Shown here: positions 42,852 to 53,832 of the stretch, in pieces
Numbering within the stretch: the stretch's first letter is position 1
How the letters are laid out: each line of letters starts with the position of its first letter
Made by a program: the position numbers and the translations under genes
The notes under the pieces: model-generated
What the model was told of the DNA's origin: nothing
What the model saw: only the letters and a program-made list of their open reading frames with translations
Database searches by the model: none
Assembly (NCBI RefSeq): GCF_030209445.1
Contig: NZ_JARVSD010000012.1
Coordinates: 186,001-250,000 of the forward strand
DNA length: 64,000 bases
Direction: 5' to 3'
Origin: Promicromonospora sp. MEB111
GTDB lineage: Bacteria; Actinomycetota; Actinomycetes; Actinomycetales; Cellulomonadaceae

Positions 42852-43934
42852 CTACCGGTACTGCGCGACGATCGGGCAGTCCATGGGGTCGGCGTGGCCG
42901 AGGCCGACGCGGTTGAGGTACTCGACGATGATCCCGTACGACTCGAACAGCCCGGTCTCGGTGTAGGGGATGCCGCGCTCGGCGCAGAACTCCTGCACGA
43001 TGGGGCGGACCTGGCGGAGGTTGACGCTGGGCATCCGCGGGAAGACGTGGTGCTCGACCTGGTAGTTCAGGCCGCCCATGGCCCATGCGACGAACCGTCC
43101 GCCGCGGATGTTGCGCGATGTGAGGACCTGGCGGCGCAGGAAGTCGATCTCGAGGTCCTTGGGCAGCAGCGGCATGCCCTTGTGGTTGGGGGCGAAGGTG
43201 GCGCCCATGTACACGCCGAAGGTGGCGAGCTGGACCAGCATGAAGGCCGTGCCGAGCACCGGGCCGAGGGTGAGCAGCACGAGGGTGGGGAACCCGATGA
43301 GCCGGACGCCCAGGAGCACGCTCTCCGCCGCGCGGTGCTTGATCGCCGGGGTCGTGGCGAGCGTCTGGACCGAGTTCGCGTGGAGCACCGGGCCGAACAG
43401 CGCCAGCATCGGGAAGAACAGCCAGCCCTGCCGCCGGGTGACCCAGCCGAGGAACCCGGTGCGCCCGGCCTCCTCCCCCGGTACGAACACGAGCGCTCCC
43501 GTGGCGATGTCGCCGTCCTTGCCGATCACGTTGGGGTTGCCGTGGTGCTTGTTGTGCTTGCGGTTCCACCAGCCGATGCTGAGCCCGACGCCGAGGTTGC
43601 CGATGATCCGGGAGAACCACTCGTTGCGCCGCCCGGAGCTGAAGATCTGCTGGTGGCCGCCGTCGTGGGCGAGGAAGGCACCCTGGGTGAACACGACGCC
43701 GAACAGCGCCGCCACCGCGAGCTGCCACCACGTGTCGCCCAGGGTGAGCAGCAGCACGAACGCGACCGCGAGGGCCGCCGTGAACGCGAGGGTGCGGCCG
43801 ACGTACCAGCCGACGCGACGTCCCATCAGGCCCGCGGCGTTGGCGCGTTCGACGAGCTCGAAGTAGTCGTTGGTCTGCGCGTTGCGGGCCGTGCGTCGTT
43901 GGCGGGCCGGGCGGGGCGGGGCTTCGGTCGTCAT
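42852..43934 (-). CDS. Membrane fatty-acid desaturase
   Basis: 360 residues, acyl-lipid/acyl-CoA desaturase. Three His boxes bind the di-iron centre: HDGGHQ, HNKHHGN and QVEHHVFP; the Q in the last box is typical of front-end or delta-6-type enzymes. Four main transmembrane helices. The ATG at 43934 has TAGGTT 7 bases upstream. It lies beside a DesK/DesR-like pair, which in Bacillus adjusts desaturase expression to membrane fluidity. Confidence 0.92.
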   Translation of the reverse strand: MTTEAPPRPARQRRTARNAQTNDYFELVERANAAGLMGRRVGWYVGRTLAFTAALAVAFVLLLTLGDTWWQLAVAALFGVVFTQGAFLAHDGGHQQIFSSGRRNEWFSRIIGNLGVGLSIGWWNRKHNKHHGNPNVIGKDGDIATGALVFVPGEEAGRTGFLGWVTRRQGWLFFPMLALFGPVLHANSVQTLATTPAIKHRAAESVLLGVRLIGFPTLVLLTLGPVLGTAFMLVQLATFGVYMGATFAPNHKGMPLLPKDLEIDFLRRQVLTSRNIRGGRFVAWAMGGLNYQVEHHVFPRMPSVNLRQVRPIVQEFCAERGIPYTETGLFESYGIIVEYLNRVGLGHADPMDCPIVAQYR

Positions 43935-43941
43935 GGGCGTC

Positions 43942-43947
43942 AACCTA
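43942..43947 (-). promoter_or_regulatory. -10 hexamer TAGGTT for leaderless desaturase mRNA
   Basis: TAGGTT on the - strand, 7 bases before ATG 43934. Confidence 0.6.
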
Positions 43948-43996
43948 GGAACACGGTCGTGCACCGCGCGTCCCCCGCAGGAGCCAATCTCACCCC

Positions 43997-45274
43997 CTAC
44001 GCAGGTAGTGGGTCAGGGTCCTCGACGGGCAGGGTCGCGGTGAGCTCGAAGCCGCCGTCGAGCGTGGGGCCGGCCGTGACCGTGCCGCCGAGCGCCGCGA
44101 CGCGCTCGCGGATACCGGCCAGGCCCAGGCGGGCACCCGGGGTGGGCTCGTCGTCGCGGTCGGGGGGCGTGTTGGTGACGGCGACCCGCAGCTTGTGCCC
44201 GTCGCCGGTGATGGTCACGGCGATCGCGGAGCCCGGGGCGTGCCGCAGGGCGTTGCTCAGCGCCTCCTGGACCACGCGGAACGCCGTGAGCCCGACGACC
44301 TCGGGCACCTCCGTGCCGGCCTGTGCCTCCGGGTCGTCGGCGTCGTAGGTGATCGCCACGCCGGAGGCGCGGGTGGACTCGACCAGCCCCGTGACGTCGG
44401 ACAGGCCCGGCAGGGGCGCGGTGGGCGCCGTGTCGTGGCCGCGCAGGATGCCGAGCAGCCCGCGCATCTCCCCCAGCGCACGCCGGGAGGAGGAGGCGAT
44501 CTCCTCGAACTCACGCTGCACCGCCTCGTCGAGGCCGGGCTGCCGGTAGCGCGCCGTGGACGCCTGGACGGTGATGACCGACATGCTGTGCGCGACGACG
44601 TCGTGCAGCTCGCGCGCGATCCGGTTGCGTTCCTCCAGCTCCCGGCGCCGGCTCTTCTCGGCGGCGCTGAGCCGCTCGGCCTGCTCCATGCGCAGCACGC
44701 TCAGGCTCCACAGCCGCACGATCACACCGACCAGCGCGAAGCCGCCGCTCAGGGAGACCAGCACGACGCCGTTCGCGAAGGCCGACGGGTGCCCGCCGTC
44801 GTCGAGGACCGCGGGCGCCCACACGGTCAGCATCGCCCCGGCCGACCACAGGGAGGCCGCCCAGTACCAGGAGTGGCGCAAGGCCAGCACGAACACCGTC
44901 AGGCAGTGTGCGAGCAGCACCGTGACCGGCCACGGCCAGGGCCACTCGGGGCCGGCGCCGGCGGTGACGATCATCAGGGGCAGGGCGCCCGCGACCGAGG
45001 CGCCTAGCCCGGCCCACGGCCACCGCACCGCCAGGATCGCGGCGGCGCAGTTGACCAGCGTGAAGGCCATGGCGGCTGCCGGGTGGGTGCCGTACCCGGA
45101 CGCGGTCACGGGCCAGCCGACGGCGACCAGCGTGACGGCCGCGATCGACACCAGCGACCACAGCCACACGACCTCGCGCCGGGCGATCGAGGCCGCGCTG
45201 ACGTCCAGGCGGGTCAGCGAGCGCAGCCGGTTGAGGGAACGCGGCCGCGGCGGCGTCTCGGGTGGGTGATCCAT
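43997..45274 (-). CDS. Sensor histidine kinase, NarL/DesK class
   Basis: 425 residues. About six transmembrane helices without a periplasmic domain (about 35-195), a coiled linker (MEQAERLSAAEKSRRRELEE), then HisKA_3 with ELHDVVAHSMSVI (the phosphoacceptor His follows Leu) and HATPase with EALSNALRHAP and GARLGLAGIRERV. Membrane-only sensing and location next to a desaturase suggest membrane-state sensing. ATG with TAGCCT 7 bases upstream. Its partner is the divergent regulator at 45448. Confidence 0.92.
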   Translation of the reverse strand: MDHPPETPPRPRSLNRLRSLTRLDVSAASIARREVVWLWSLVSIAAVTLVAVGWPVTASGYGTHPAAAMAFTLVNCAAAILAVRWPWAGLGASVAGALPLMIVTAGAGPEWPWPWPVTVLLAHCLTVFVLALRHSWYWAASLWSAGAMLTVWAPAVLDDGGHPSAFANGVVLVSLSGGFALVGVIVRLWSLSVLRMEQAERLSAAEKSRRRELEERNRIARELHDVVAHSMSVITVQASTARYRQPGLDEAVQREFEEIASSSRRALGEMRGLLGILRGHDTAPTAPLPGLSDVTGLVESTRASGVAITYDADDPEAQAGTEVPEVVGLTAFRVVQEALSNALRHAPGSAIAVTITGDGHKLRVAVTNTPPDRDDEPTPGARLGLAGIRERVAALGGTVTAGPTLDGGFELTATLPVEDPDPLPA

Positions 45275-45281
45275 CACCCGC

Positions 45282-45287
45282 AGGCTA
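45282..45287 (-). promoter_or_regulatory. -10 hexamer TAGCCT for leaderless kinase mRNA
   Basis: TAGCCT on the - strand, 7 bases before ATG 45274. Confidence 0.6.
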
Positions 45288-45382
45288 TGCGGTCGTGCCC
45301 CGCGGCGCGTCACCCGTACGACGGACCCGGCGTCATACTTTCGGGTGTCCGCCACCCCGTGTCTCCCGCCCTCCGGGGATCG

Positions 45383-45422
45383 TTTTCGGGCCGCGTTTTC
45401 GGGTCGTGCTTTCGGGTCGTGG
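45383..45422. promoter_or_regulatory. 13-bp iterons (TTTCGGGTCGTG) before the response regulator gene
   Basis: Three direct repeats at 45383, 45396 and 45409 with 13-base period, each containing TTTCGGG(T/C)CG; a fourth TTTCGGGTG lies at 45345. They end 14 bases before the -10 box, a place where an activator or autoregulator would bind. Confidence 0.55.
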
Positions 45423-45435
45423 TCGGCCTTCCGGT

Positions 45436-45441
45436 TAGGTT
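45436..45441 (+). promoter_or_regulatory. -10 hexamer TAGGTT for leaderless response-regulator mRNA
   Basis: TAGGTT, 6 bases, then ATG 45448. Confidence 0.6.
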
Positions 45442-45447
45442 GTCCCC

Positions 45448-46137
45448 ATGCCACCACCTCCCGACGTCGCCGGGCGCGACATCCGGGTGCTCATCGTCGA
45501 CGACCAGTCGATGATCCGCGCCGGGTTCGAGGCCCTCCTGAACGCGCACGAGGGGATCACGGTGGTCGGCACGAGCGACGACGGCGCCGGGATCGGCGAC
45601 GTCGTGCGGCGGGTGCAGCCCGACGTGGTGCTGATGGACATCCGCATGCCCAAGGTCAACGGCCTGGACGCCGCCCGCACGATCCTGGCGATGCCCGGCA
45701 CCCCGCCCAAGGTGATCATGCTGACCACGTTCGACGCCGACGAGTACGTGTTCTCGGCGCTGCGCGCGGGTGCGAGCGGGTTCCTGCTCAAGGACTCGCC
45801 GCCCGAGGAGCTCACCCACGCCGTCCGGATCGTGGCGGCCGGCGAGGCGCTCCTGTCCCCCAGGATCACCCGGGCCCTGATCGCGGACTATGCCGCGCGC
45901 CCGGCCACGCCCGCCTCGGTGGCGGCCACCCTGGGCGGGCTGACCGACCGTGAGCTCGACGTCATGAAGGCCGTGGCCGCCGGACGGTCCAACGCCGAGA
46001 TCGCGACCGAGCTGCACCTCGCCGAGCAGACGGTCAAGACGCACGTCTCGCGCATCCTGAACAAGCTCGCCCTGCGCGACCGGACGCAGATGGTGGTCTG
46101 CGCCTACGAGTCCGGCCTGGTGCGCGCCGGCCGCTGA
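45448..46137 (+). CDS. NarL/FixJ-family response regulator
   Basis: 229 residues. Receiver: IRVLIVDDQSMIRAGFEALL, phospho-Asp in DVVLMDIRMPKVNGLDA, Lys in FLLKDSPPEE. C-terminal LuxR-type DNA-binding domain: LTDRELDVMKAVAAGRSNAE, LHLAEQTVKTHVSRIL. Divergent from its likely kinase; the spacer carries 13-bp iterons. Confidence 0.93.
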   Translation: MPPPPDVAGRDIRVLIVDDQSMIRAGFEALLNAHEGITVVGTSDDGAGIGDVVRRVQPDVVLMDIRMPKVNGLDAARTILAMPGTPPKVIMLTTFDADEYVFSALRAGASGFLLKDSPPEELTHAVRIVAAGEALLSPRITRALIADYAARPATPASVAATLGGLTDRELDVMKAVAAGRSNAEIATELHLAEQTVKTHVSRILNKLALRDRTQMVVCAYESGLVRAGR

Positions 46138-46144
46138 GGGCGTG

Positions 46145-48609
<2,465 letters not shown>

Positions 48610-48613
<4 letters not shown>

Positions 48614-48816
48614 GCTCGGCCTTCCGTGGCAGTGGTACCTGAGGCGGACACCAGCACGGGCCGGGGTCCCTCGGATGCTCCGGTGCCGGCCGGCGCGGTG
48701 CTCGTCGGCGCGGTGTCGGTCAAGTCCGTGTCAGTCAGCTCGATGTCAGTCAGCTCGATGTCGGACAGGTGGGTCCCGGCCGCCCGGAGGTAGGCCGCCA
48801 GCCCGGGGACGCACAT
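48610..48816 (-). CDS. Small protein with LTD repeats between VOC and UvrA-like genes
   Basis: 68 residues, start ATG 48816, 11 bases after the VOC gene; its TGA overlaps the UvrA-like ATG (ATGA). Begins MCVPGLAAYLRAAGTHLSDI, then IELTD-IELTD-TDLTD encoded by a 15-bp tandem repeat, and ends in a Thr/Ser/Ala-rich stretch. No family recognised. Overlap on one side and tight spacing on the other argue that it is translated; it could be a coupling frame rather than a functional protein. Confidence 0.5.
48716..48760. repeat. 15-bp x3 in-frame tandem repeat in the 68-residue gene
   Basis: TCAGTCAGCTCGATG twice (48731-48760) and a degenerate copy at 48716-48730. Confidence 0.85.
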
Positions 48817-48826
48817 GGCGGCCCGC

Positions 48827-49258
48827 TCAGAGCTGCTTGATGCGGACGGTGTTGCCCGCCGGGTCGCGGAACGCGCAGTCGCGGAACCCGTACGGCTGGT
48901 CGACCGGCTCCTGCATGACCTCCGCACCGCTGGCCTGCACCCGCTCGAACGTCGCCTCCAGGTCGGTGGCGCCCAGGATGACGGCGGCGTAGGTGCCCTT
49001 GGCCATCATCTCGGCGACCGTGCGGCGCTCGTCCTCGGTGACGCCCGGGTCGGCCCCCGGCGGCGTCAGCACGATCGAGGTGTCCGGCTGGTCCGCCGGG
49101 CCGACCGTGATCCAGCGCATGTCACCCTGCCCGACGTCGAGGAAGACCTCGAAGCCCAGCGCGTCCCGGTAGAACGCCAGGGACGCCTCCGGGTCGGTGT
49201 GCGGCAGGAAGGTCTGGTGGATCGTCAGCCCCGTGCTCTTGCTCGTCTGTGTGCTCAT
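48827..49258 (-). CDS. VOC-superfamily (glyoxalase-like) protein
   Basis: 143 residues. Paired beta-alpha-beta-beta-beta units: TIHQTFLPHTDPEASLAFYR, DALGFEVFLDVGQGDMRWIT, then YAAVILGATDLEATFERVQA and GFRDCAFRDPAGNTVRIKQL. Members act as metal-dependent isomerases or as antibiotic-binding proteins. The grouping AraC-VOC-UvrA-like supports a drug-response role. ATG with TAGCGT 7 bases upstream. Confidence 0.88.
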   Translation of the reverse strand: MSTQTSKSTGLTIHQTFLPHTDPEASLAFYRDALGFEVFLDVGQGDMRWITVGPADQPDTSIVLTPPGADPGVTEDERRTVAEMMAKGTYAAVILGATDLEATFERVQASGAEVMQEPVDQPYGFRDCAFRDPAGNTVRIKQL

Positions 49259-49263
49259 GACGG

Positions 49264-49728
49264 TCACGCTAGGTCCCGACCCGGGGGTCGCGCTTCTCGA
49301 TTCCTGACGGGCCTGGTCACCTGCTTGGCGATGCACGCCGGCAGGCCCCCGGTGTCGACCTGTGCGCCCGCGAGCACGGGGTCGGCGCGGTACACGCTCG
49401 GCGGCACCCCGACCAGCTCGGTGAACCGCGTGCTGAACGTCCCCAGCGACGAGCAGCCCACCGCGAAGCAGACCTCGGTCACGCTCAGGTCGCCCCGGCG
49501 CAGGAGCATCATGGCGCGCTCGATCCGCCGGGTCATCAGGTAGCTGTACGGGGACTCACCGTAGGCGGCCTTGAACTGGCGCGACAGGTGCCCGGCCGAC
49601 ATGTGCACCCCGGCCGCGAGCGCCGCGACGTCCAGGGGCTGGGTGTACTCGCGGTCCATGCGGTCGCGGACGCGTCGCAGGAGCGCGAGGGTGCGCAGGT
49701 GCTCGGCGTCGTCGGCGTTGTTCGTCAC
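49264..49728 (-). CDS. AraC-family transcriptional regulator
   Basis: 154 residues, only the DNA-binding part with a short tail. Two helix-turn-helix motifs: PLDVAALAAGVHMSAGHLSR QFKAAYG-type first unit and DLSVTEVCFAVGCSSLGTFS followed by FTELVGVPPS. GTG start. It ends 5 bases before the VOC gene, so it probably regulates or belongs to the VOC/UvrA-like operon, although the -10 box of VOC lies within its last codons. Confidence 0.9.
   Translation of the reverse strand: MTNNADDAEHLRTLALLRRVRDRMDREYTQPLDVAALAAGVHMSAGHLSRQFKAAYGESPYSYLMTRRIERAMMLLRRGDLSVTEVCFAVGCSSLGTFSTRFTELVGVPPSVYRADPVLAGAQVDTGGLPACIAKQVTRPVRNREARPPGRDLA
49266..49271 (-). promoter_or_regulatory. -10 hexamer TAGCGT for leaderless VOC mRNA
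   Basis: TAGCGT on the - strand, 7 bases before ATG 49258, overlapping the end of the AraC gene. Confidence 0.55.
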
Positions 49729-49796
49729 GCACGTGATGCTGTCATGTCGTGCCGCCTTGATCGCGGCCGACAGCGCTCCGCCCGGCTTGTCAGTGG

Positions 49797-49812
49797 GTCA
49801 ATGTACGTTGAC
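49797..49812 (+). promoter_or_regulatory. Near-palindrome and -10 box before the APH-like gene
   Basis: GTCAATGTACGTTGAC pairs with its complement at 14 of 16 positions and contains the -10 box TACGTT (49804-49809), 6 bases before ATG 49816. It lies in the 87-base spacer shared with the divergent AraC gene. Confidence 0.5.
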
Positions 49813-49815
49813 CGG

Positions 49816-50745
49816 ATGCCTCCCCCGTCGCGAGATCGGTCGCAGCAGGATGTGTTGGCCTCGGCCCTCGAGAGGTTCGGCCTGCGCCTGTCAGATGGCG
49901 CATCGCCCGCCGACGCTCGTTCGGGTGCGGGCGTTCATCGTGTGGGGCTGACGGGTGGTGGCCGGGCGTATCTGAAGGTCACCGCCGCCGACGTCGGTCG
50001 CTCCCGCGCCGAGGCGGAGCGGGAGCTGAGGTTCTACCGCGGCGTGGCACCGGCTGCCCCCGTGTCCACGCCTGCGCTGCTGGACGTGCTGATCCTCGAC
50101 GAGGGCGTCGCGCTCCTTCTCGAGGACGCCGGCGAACAGCTGGCCGTCACTGCCTGGTCCCGGGACCGGTGGCGATTGCTCGGCCGGGAGCTGGCCCGGC
50201 TGCACGGGATGCCACTTCCCGCGGGCGACTGGGGACGCGCTGACGACCTGTTGTCGGCGCTCGCGGTCTCGGACCTCGGCCCTGTCGTCGAGTTCTGGTC
50301 CGGTCATCTTCCGCAGCTCGATGACCTGCTCGAAGGCAGGACCGCGGTGGTTGACCGCCTCCGGACTGTGCCTTCGGTGTTCGTCCACGGTGACTGTCAT
50401 ACCGGGAACGTCGTGCACGAACAGGCTGGCGGGCACGACACTCCGGTGTTCTGCGACTGGCAGGCGGCCGGTATCGGGCGGGCGACGTCGGACCTCGCGT
50501 TGCTCAGTGTCCGGGCTACCCCGTCGGGTGCTCGTGTCCCGGCCGCCCTCGTCGAGGAGTACCTGGCGCGGACCGCCCGACGAGGTGGCGCGCAGGACGT
50601 CGACGAGTTCCGTAGGTGCCTGGCGTTGGAGGAGCTGGCGATCCTGGTCTTCCAGTGGCCGTCGTACGCGGCCTACAACGGTCCAGCCGGTACAGCTCGT
50701 ATCCGTCGGCGGGCCCGGGAGCTCGCCGAGCGGCTCAGCGGCTGA
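49816..50745 (+). CDS. Aminoglycoside phosphotransferase-family kinase
   Basis: 309 residues of the APH/choline-kinase fold. VFVHGDCHTGNVV gives the HGDxxxxN catalytic loop and PVFCDWQAAGIG the metal Asp; ALLLEDAGE and GRELARLHGMPL are also typical. The substrate may be an antibiotic, a small alcohol or a sugar. ATG fixed by the leaderless -10 box. GC is a little lower than its neighbours. Its end overlaps the convergent secreted-protein gene by 11 bases. Confidence 0.85.
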   Translation: MPPPSRDRSQQDVLASALERFGLRLSDGASPADARSGAGVHRVGLTGGGRAYLKVTAADVGRSRAEAERELRFYRGVAPAAPVSTPALLDVLILDEGVALLLEDAGEQLAVTAWSRDRWRLLGRELARLHGMPLPAGDWGRADDLLSALAVSDLGPVVEFWSGHLPQLDDLLEGRTAVVDRLRTVPSVFVHGDCHTGNVVHEQAGGHDTPVFCDWQAAGIGRATSDLALLSVRATPSGARVPAALVEEYLARTARRGGAQDVDEFRRCLALEELAILVFQWPSYAAYNGPAGTARIRRRARELAERLSG

Positions 50746-51997
50746 AGAACTGCAGGTAGTTGGTGTCGCCCCAGCCGTTGTCCGCGCCGTCGGCCTGGTG
50801 GCTGACGGCGACGGGGCCGCGGGCGTTGACCGTGACGCCGAACCCGGTGCCGTTGAAGTAGCCCCCGATGGCGACGTCGTTCAGGGGTGTGCTGGTGCGG
50901 TCGAGGGTCACCAGGCGGGCCTTGTTGCCGCTGCACGCGGTGCTGCTGGAGTCGGCGACGACACCGAGGGCGACGTAGGAGCGGCCTGCGGGTGCCATGC
51001 CGAGGCCGAGGTTGATGTGCTCCCGGCAGCGCACGGGCACGGTGGTGGGGAAGGTCGTGGCCCACACGGTGGTGGTGGGGCCCCAGCCCTGCGTGGTGGA
51101 GGTCTGCGTGAAGTGGCGGGTGCGGACGGACAGGTAGCGGCCGTTCCGGTAGGGCCAGACGACGCGGGTGTGGGTGGTGCCCGCGGCGAGCTCGGCGTCC
51201 CGGCCCACGGCGAAGGCGTAGGAGGGCGTGGAGCTCGTGGTCTGCTGCCGCCAGAGCTTGTCGCCCGCGGTGATCGTCTCGCGGCCCTGGCCGTCGCTCA
51301 CGATGCGGGGTGCCCCGCCGGTGGGCGAGACGGTGCCGAGGGTCTGTGGTGCGGTCCAGGTGGTGGCGCCGGGGCGGAGCACGGTGCGCCGGACGGCCTG
51401 GGTGGTGGTGCCGGTGGCCTCGGCCCAGACGACGGTCACCTTGCCGGCGTCGTTGATGGTCGCGGCGAAGTACCCGTTCTCGGGCACACCGGTGACCGGG
51501 AGCGTCGTCCAGGTCCCGCCCCGCGGGTGCAGGCCCGCCATGAGGCCGTCGGGAGCCCGCCAGACGACGACGGCGTCGCCGTCGGTGGTGGTGACGAAGC
51601 TGGTGGCGTGGTCGAGCTCACCGATCGTCTCGGGCGCGGTCCACCGTCCGCCGACGAACTCGCGGGACACCAGGGACGAGTCGGGCCCGGAGGAGACGGC
51701 GATCCCGTACGCGCCGGACCCGGCACGGACGCTGCCGCCGTACCCGGGGATCTCGGTCGGGACGGGCCAGGTCCCGTTGTACGTCGAGCCCAGGCTGAGG
51801 ACCTCGTAACCCTCGCCCGGCACGGGGTGCGCGACGGTGTGCACCCGGCCCGACTGGGAGACCGCCGCCGACCAGGTGCCGCCGCTGCGCTGCGTGGGCC
51901 AGCCGGGTGCGGGGTCGCCGGGCGCGGCGTGCGCGGGCAGGGGTGTCGCCGCCAGCACCAGCGCTGCTGCCAGGGCGCCCACGATTCGTCGTCGCAT
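50735..51997 (-). CDS. Secreted protein with beta-propeller-like repeats
   Basis: 420 residues with a clear Sec signal: RRRIVGALAAALVLAATPLP, cleavage after AHA. The mature part contains repeated strands of sialidase/propeller type (GTWSAAVSQSGRVHTVA, DGDAVVVWRAPDG, AGKVTVVWAEATG), Trp- and Thr-rich, with two Cys late (VPVRC, TAC). No catalytic family recognised; probably an extracellular carbohydrate- or surface-binding protein. GAGGAAGG precedes the ATG. Confidence 0.8.
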   Translation of the reverse strand: MRRRIVGALAAALVLAATPLPAHAAPGDPAPGWPTQRSGGTWSAAVSQSGRVHTVAHPVPGEGYEVLSLGSTYNGTWPVPTEIPGYGGSVRAGSGAYGIAVSSGPDSSLVSREFVGGRWTAPETIGELDHATSFVTTTDGDAVVVWRAPDGLMAGLHPRGGTWTTLPVTGVPENGYFAATINDAGKVTVVWAEATGTTTQAVRRTVLRPGATTWTAPQTLGTVSPTGGAPRIVSDGQGRETITAGDKLWRQQTTSSTPSYAFAVGRDAELAAGTTHTRVVWPYRNGRYLSVRTRHFTQTSTTQGWGPTTTVWATTFPTTVPVRCREHINLGLGMAPAGRSYVALGVVADSSSTACSGNKARLVTLDRTSTPLNDVAIGGYFNGTGFGVTVNARGPVAVSHQADGADNGWGDTNYLQFFSR

Positions 51998-52421
51998 CCG
52001 GGCTCGCCTTCCTCGGGGCTTCGTCGTCCTGTCGGCGGTCTTTCTTGGCGGTCTTCCCAGCCGAGGTTAGCCCGGGCCGCTCCCGGACGGGCCCGTGGGA
52101 CCGGGTGAACTCCGCCGGATGGACGCAGCAGGGTCAACGCAGGAACACCACACCAGCTCCGTAGGAACGCCGCAGGTCGGAGCGCCCGACCGGGAACAAA
52201 TCGGGCCTCGTCGCACGTTATGGAAGCAGCAATGAGCAACTGTCCGATGTCTGTGACCCAGGGTGCTCCCCAACCCTTGACGTGCGTCGGCGCACACGAA
52301 TCTCCCTGGCTCGACATCCCGGTCCGTGAACCCGGTCCAGCACCCTCTCAGGGCGCTCCCGGTGATCCTGGATCGGCTCGCGCGATGCTGCTCACCCGGC
52401 CCCCTACGTATGGAGGACCAC
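51998..52421. other. Non-coding spacer
   Basis: 424 bases between divergent genes. The half near 52170-52210 has short inverted repeats (GGTCGG/CCGACC; CCCGA/TCGGG). No reading frame has convincing codon use; the region is poorer in GC than its neighbours. GGAGG at 52412-52416 belongs to the next gene. Confidence 0.5.
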
Positions 52422-53165
52422 GTGACAACACCCGCCCCACTCCTGCGTCCTGTCCCCGACTCCCCTGACACCTCCGACGGCGCTCGCGGCCGCGCCCCGG
52501 AACCCGTTCCTGACCACGCTCCCGAACACTCCGCCGCCAGCCCCGCCGGCCCGCTGATGATCGTCGTGGGCGGCGTCCCGGGCGCCGGCAAGAGCACCCT
52601 GCTCGCCAACGTCGCCGCGGACGTCCCTCGCGCGGTGGTGCTCGACCCCGACCGCTACCGGCGTCGGATCGCCGCCCGCCTCCCGTCCTGGGTGCCGTAC
52701 GTCGCCTACCGCTGGGTGGCGCACACCCTGCACGCCGTCGCGACCGTGCTGAGCCTCCTGGCCGGGCCGCGTTCGGGCCGGCCCCTGCTGGTGCACGACA
52801 CCGCCACCCGCGAACGCCGTCGGGAGCTGCTGGGCCTGCTGGCGCGGCGGTGCGGGTGGGACCCGGTGCTGGTGGCCGTGGACGTGTCGCTGGCGGAGGC
52901 CCTGGACGGGCAGCTGGACCGGGGCCGCGTGGTGCAGCCGGACGAGTTCGTGCGGCACTGGGAGCGGTGGACGGCGCAGCGTTCGCTGCTCGCGGCGGCG
53001 GCCGGCGGTCCGCGGGGCCCGTGGTCGGCGGTGCACCTGATGGAGCGGTGCGACGCGTTCGGGCAGGTACGTGACCTGGTCCGGCGGCGTTCGGTCGTGG
53101 TGGCTGCGCGCCGCCCGGAGCCGGCGCCGGCCGGCGCCCGGGCCGCCAACCCCTGCGCGGCCTAG
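52422..53165 (+). CDS. P-loop kinase-like AAA protein
   Basis: 247 residues. A Pro/Asp/Ala-rich N-terminus, then Walker A MIVVGGVPGAGKSTLLANVA (near residue 57), DPDRYRRRIAARLP and VHDTATRERRRELLGLLARR, the layout of small-molecule kinases and zeta-type nucleotide kinases. GTG 52422 is preferred, 5 bases after GGAGG; ATG 52410 is in frame. Its stop lies one base from the stop of the convergent AhpD-like gene. Confidence 0.78.
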   Translation: MTTPAPLLRPVPDSPDTSDGARGRAPEPVPDHAPEHSAASPAGPLMIVVGGVPGAGKSTLLANVAADVPRAVVLDPDRYRRRIAARLPSWVPYVAYRWVAHTLHAVATVLSLLAGPRSGRPLLVHDTATRERRRELLGLLARRCGWDPVLVAVDVSLAEALDGQLDRGRVVQPDEFVRHWERWTAQRSLLAAAAGGPRGPWSAVHLMERCDAFGQVRDLVRRRSVVVAARRPEPAPAGARAANPCAA

Positions 53166-53166
53166 C

Positions 53167-53736
53167 TCACGTGCCGGTCAGGAGCGCCTCCCGGAGGCTT
53201 TCGGGCAGGTCGGGCGGGACGTCGGGTGGCACGGCGAGGGCGTGCAGGGCGCGGCTGAAGTAGTTCCGGGCGGCGGCGGCCAGCACGACGTCGACGATCT
53301 GCCGGTCGGTGAGCCCGAGGTCGCGCAGCCGCCGGGTGTCCTGCTCGGTCAGCGCGGTTGAGTCGCGGCTGATGCGCTCGGCGAGCTCCATGGCGGTGAC
53401 CTCGAGCTCGCTGAGTCCGGCGGCGTGGTAGTCGAGGGCGATGCGTTCGAGCTGGGCGTCGTCGAACACGGTGCGGGACTTGCGCCCGTGGGCCAGGCGG
53501 CACGCCTGCGACCGCAGGGCGCCTGCGGCGGCGAGAGTGACCAGCTCGTACAGGCGCAGGCCGATGCTGGGCACGATCGCGCCGGTCAGGTCCTCGAACG
53601 CGCGCTGCGCCTGCGGGTTGACGGCCATGACCCGGGTGTGGCTCGGCACGTAGCCGAGCTCGCGGAGATCCCCGGCGTACCCCTCGGCGCAGGCGCCGGT
53701 GGCCTCGGCGGGCTCGGGAGTCCTGATGATGGTCAT
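53167..53736 (-). CDS. AhpD/carboxymuconolactone decarboxylase-like protein
   Basis: 189 residues. The helical AhpD fold is seen in GLRLYELVTLAAAGALRSQA, CRLAHGRKSRTVFD and LTDRQIVDVVLAAAARNYFS. The usual CxxC-x3-H is reduced to one Cys with the His (QACRLAHG), so classical disulfide peroxidase activity is doubtful. ATG 53736. Tight convergence with the P-loop gene. Confidence 0.82.
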   Translation of the reverse strand: MTIIRTPEPAEATGACAEGYAGDLRELGYVPSHTRVMAVNPQAQRAFEDLTGAIVPSIGLRLYELVTLAAAGALRSQACRLAHGRKSRTVFDDAQLERIALDYHAAGLSELEVTAMELAERISRDSTALTEQDTRRLRDLGLTDRQIVDVVLAAAARNYFSRALHALAVPPDVPPDLPESLREALLTGT

Positions 53737-53771
53737 CTTTGCAGCGTCCCACCGCCGTCGTCGGCCCGACA

Positions 53772-53808
53772 GCCGGTGGGCGGGTGAGATCGTCGCCCGC
53801 CCACCGGC
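53772..53808 (-). terminator. Hairpin after the LLM oxidoreductase gene
   Basis: GCCGGTGGGCGGG (53772-53784) pairs perfectly with 53796-53808 round an 11-base loop. It lies between the LLM stop (53833) and the AhpD-like start on the same strand. Confidence 0.8.
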
Positions 53809-53832
53809 GTCCCCGTCAGAGCCGCAGCCGGG

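Noticed and set aside
52067-52609. - strand frame across the 52-kb spacer
   Set aside because: Cys/Arg/Ser-rich with no motif and running antisense through the N-terminus of the P-loop gene.
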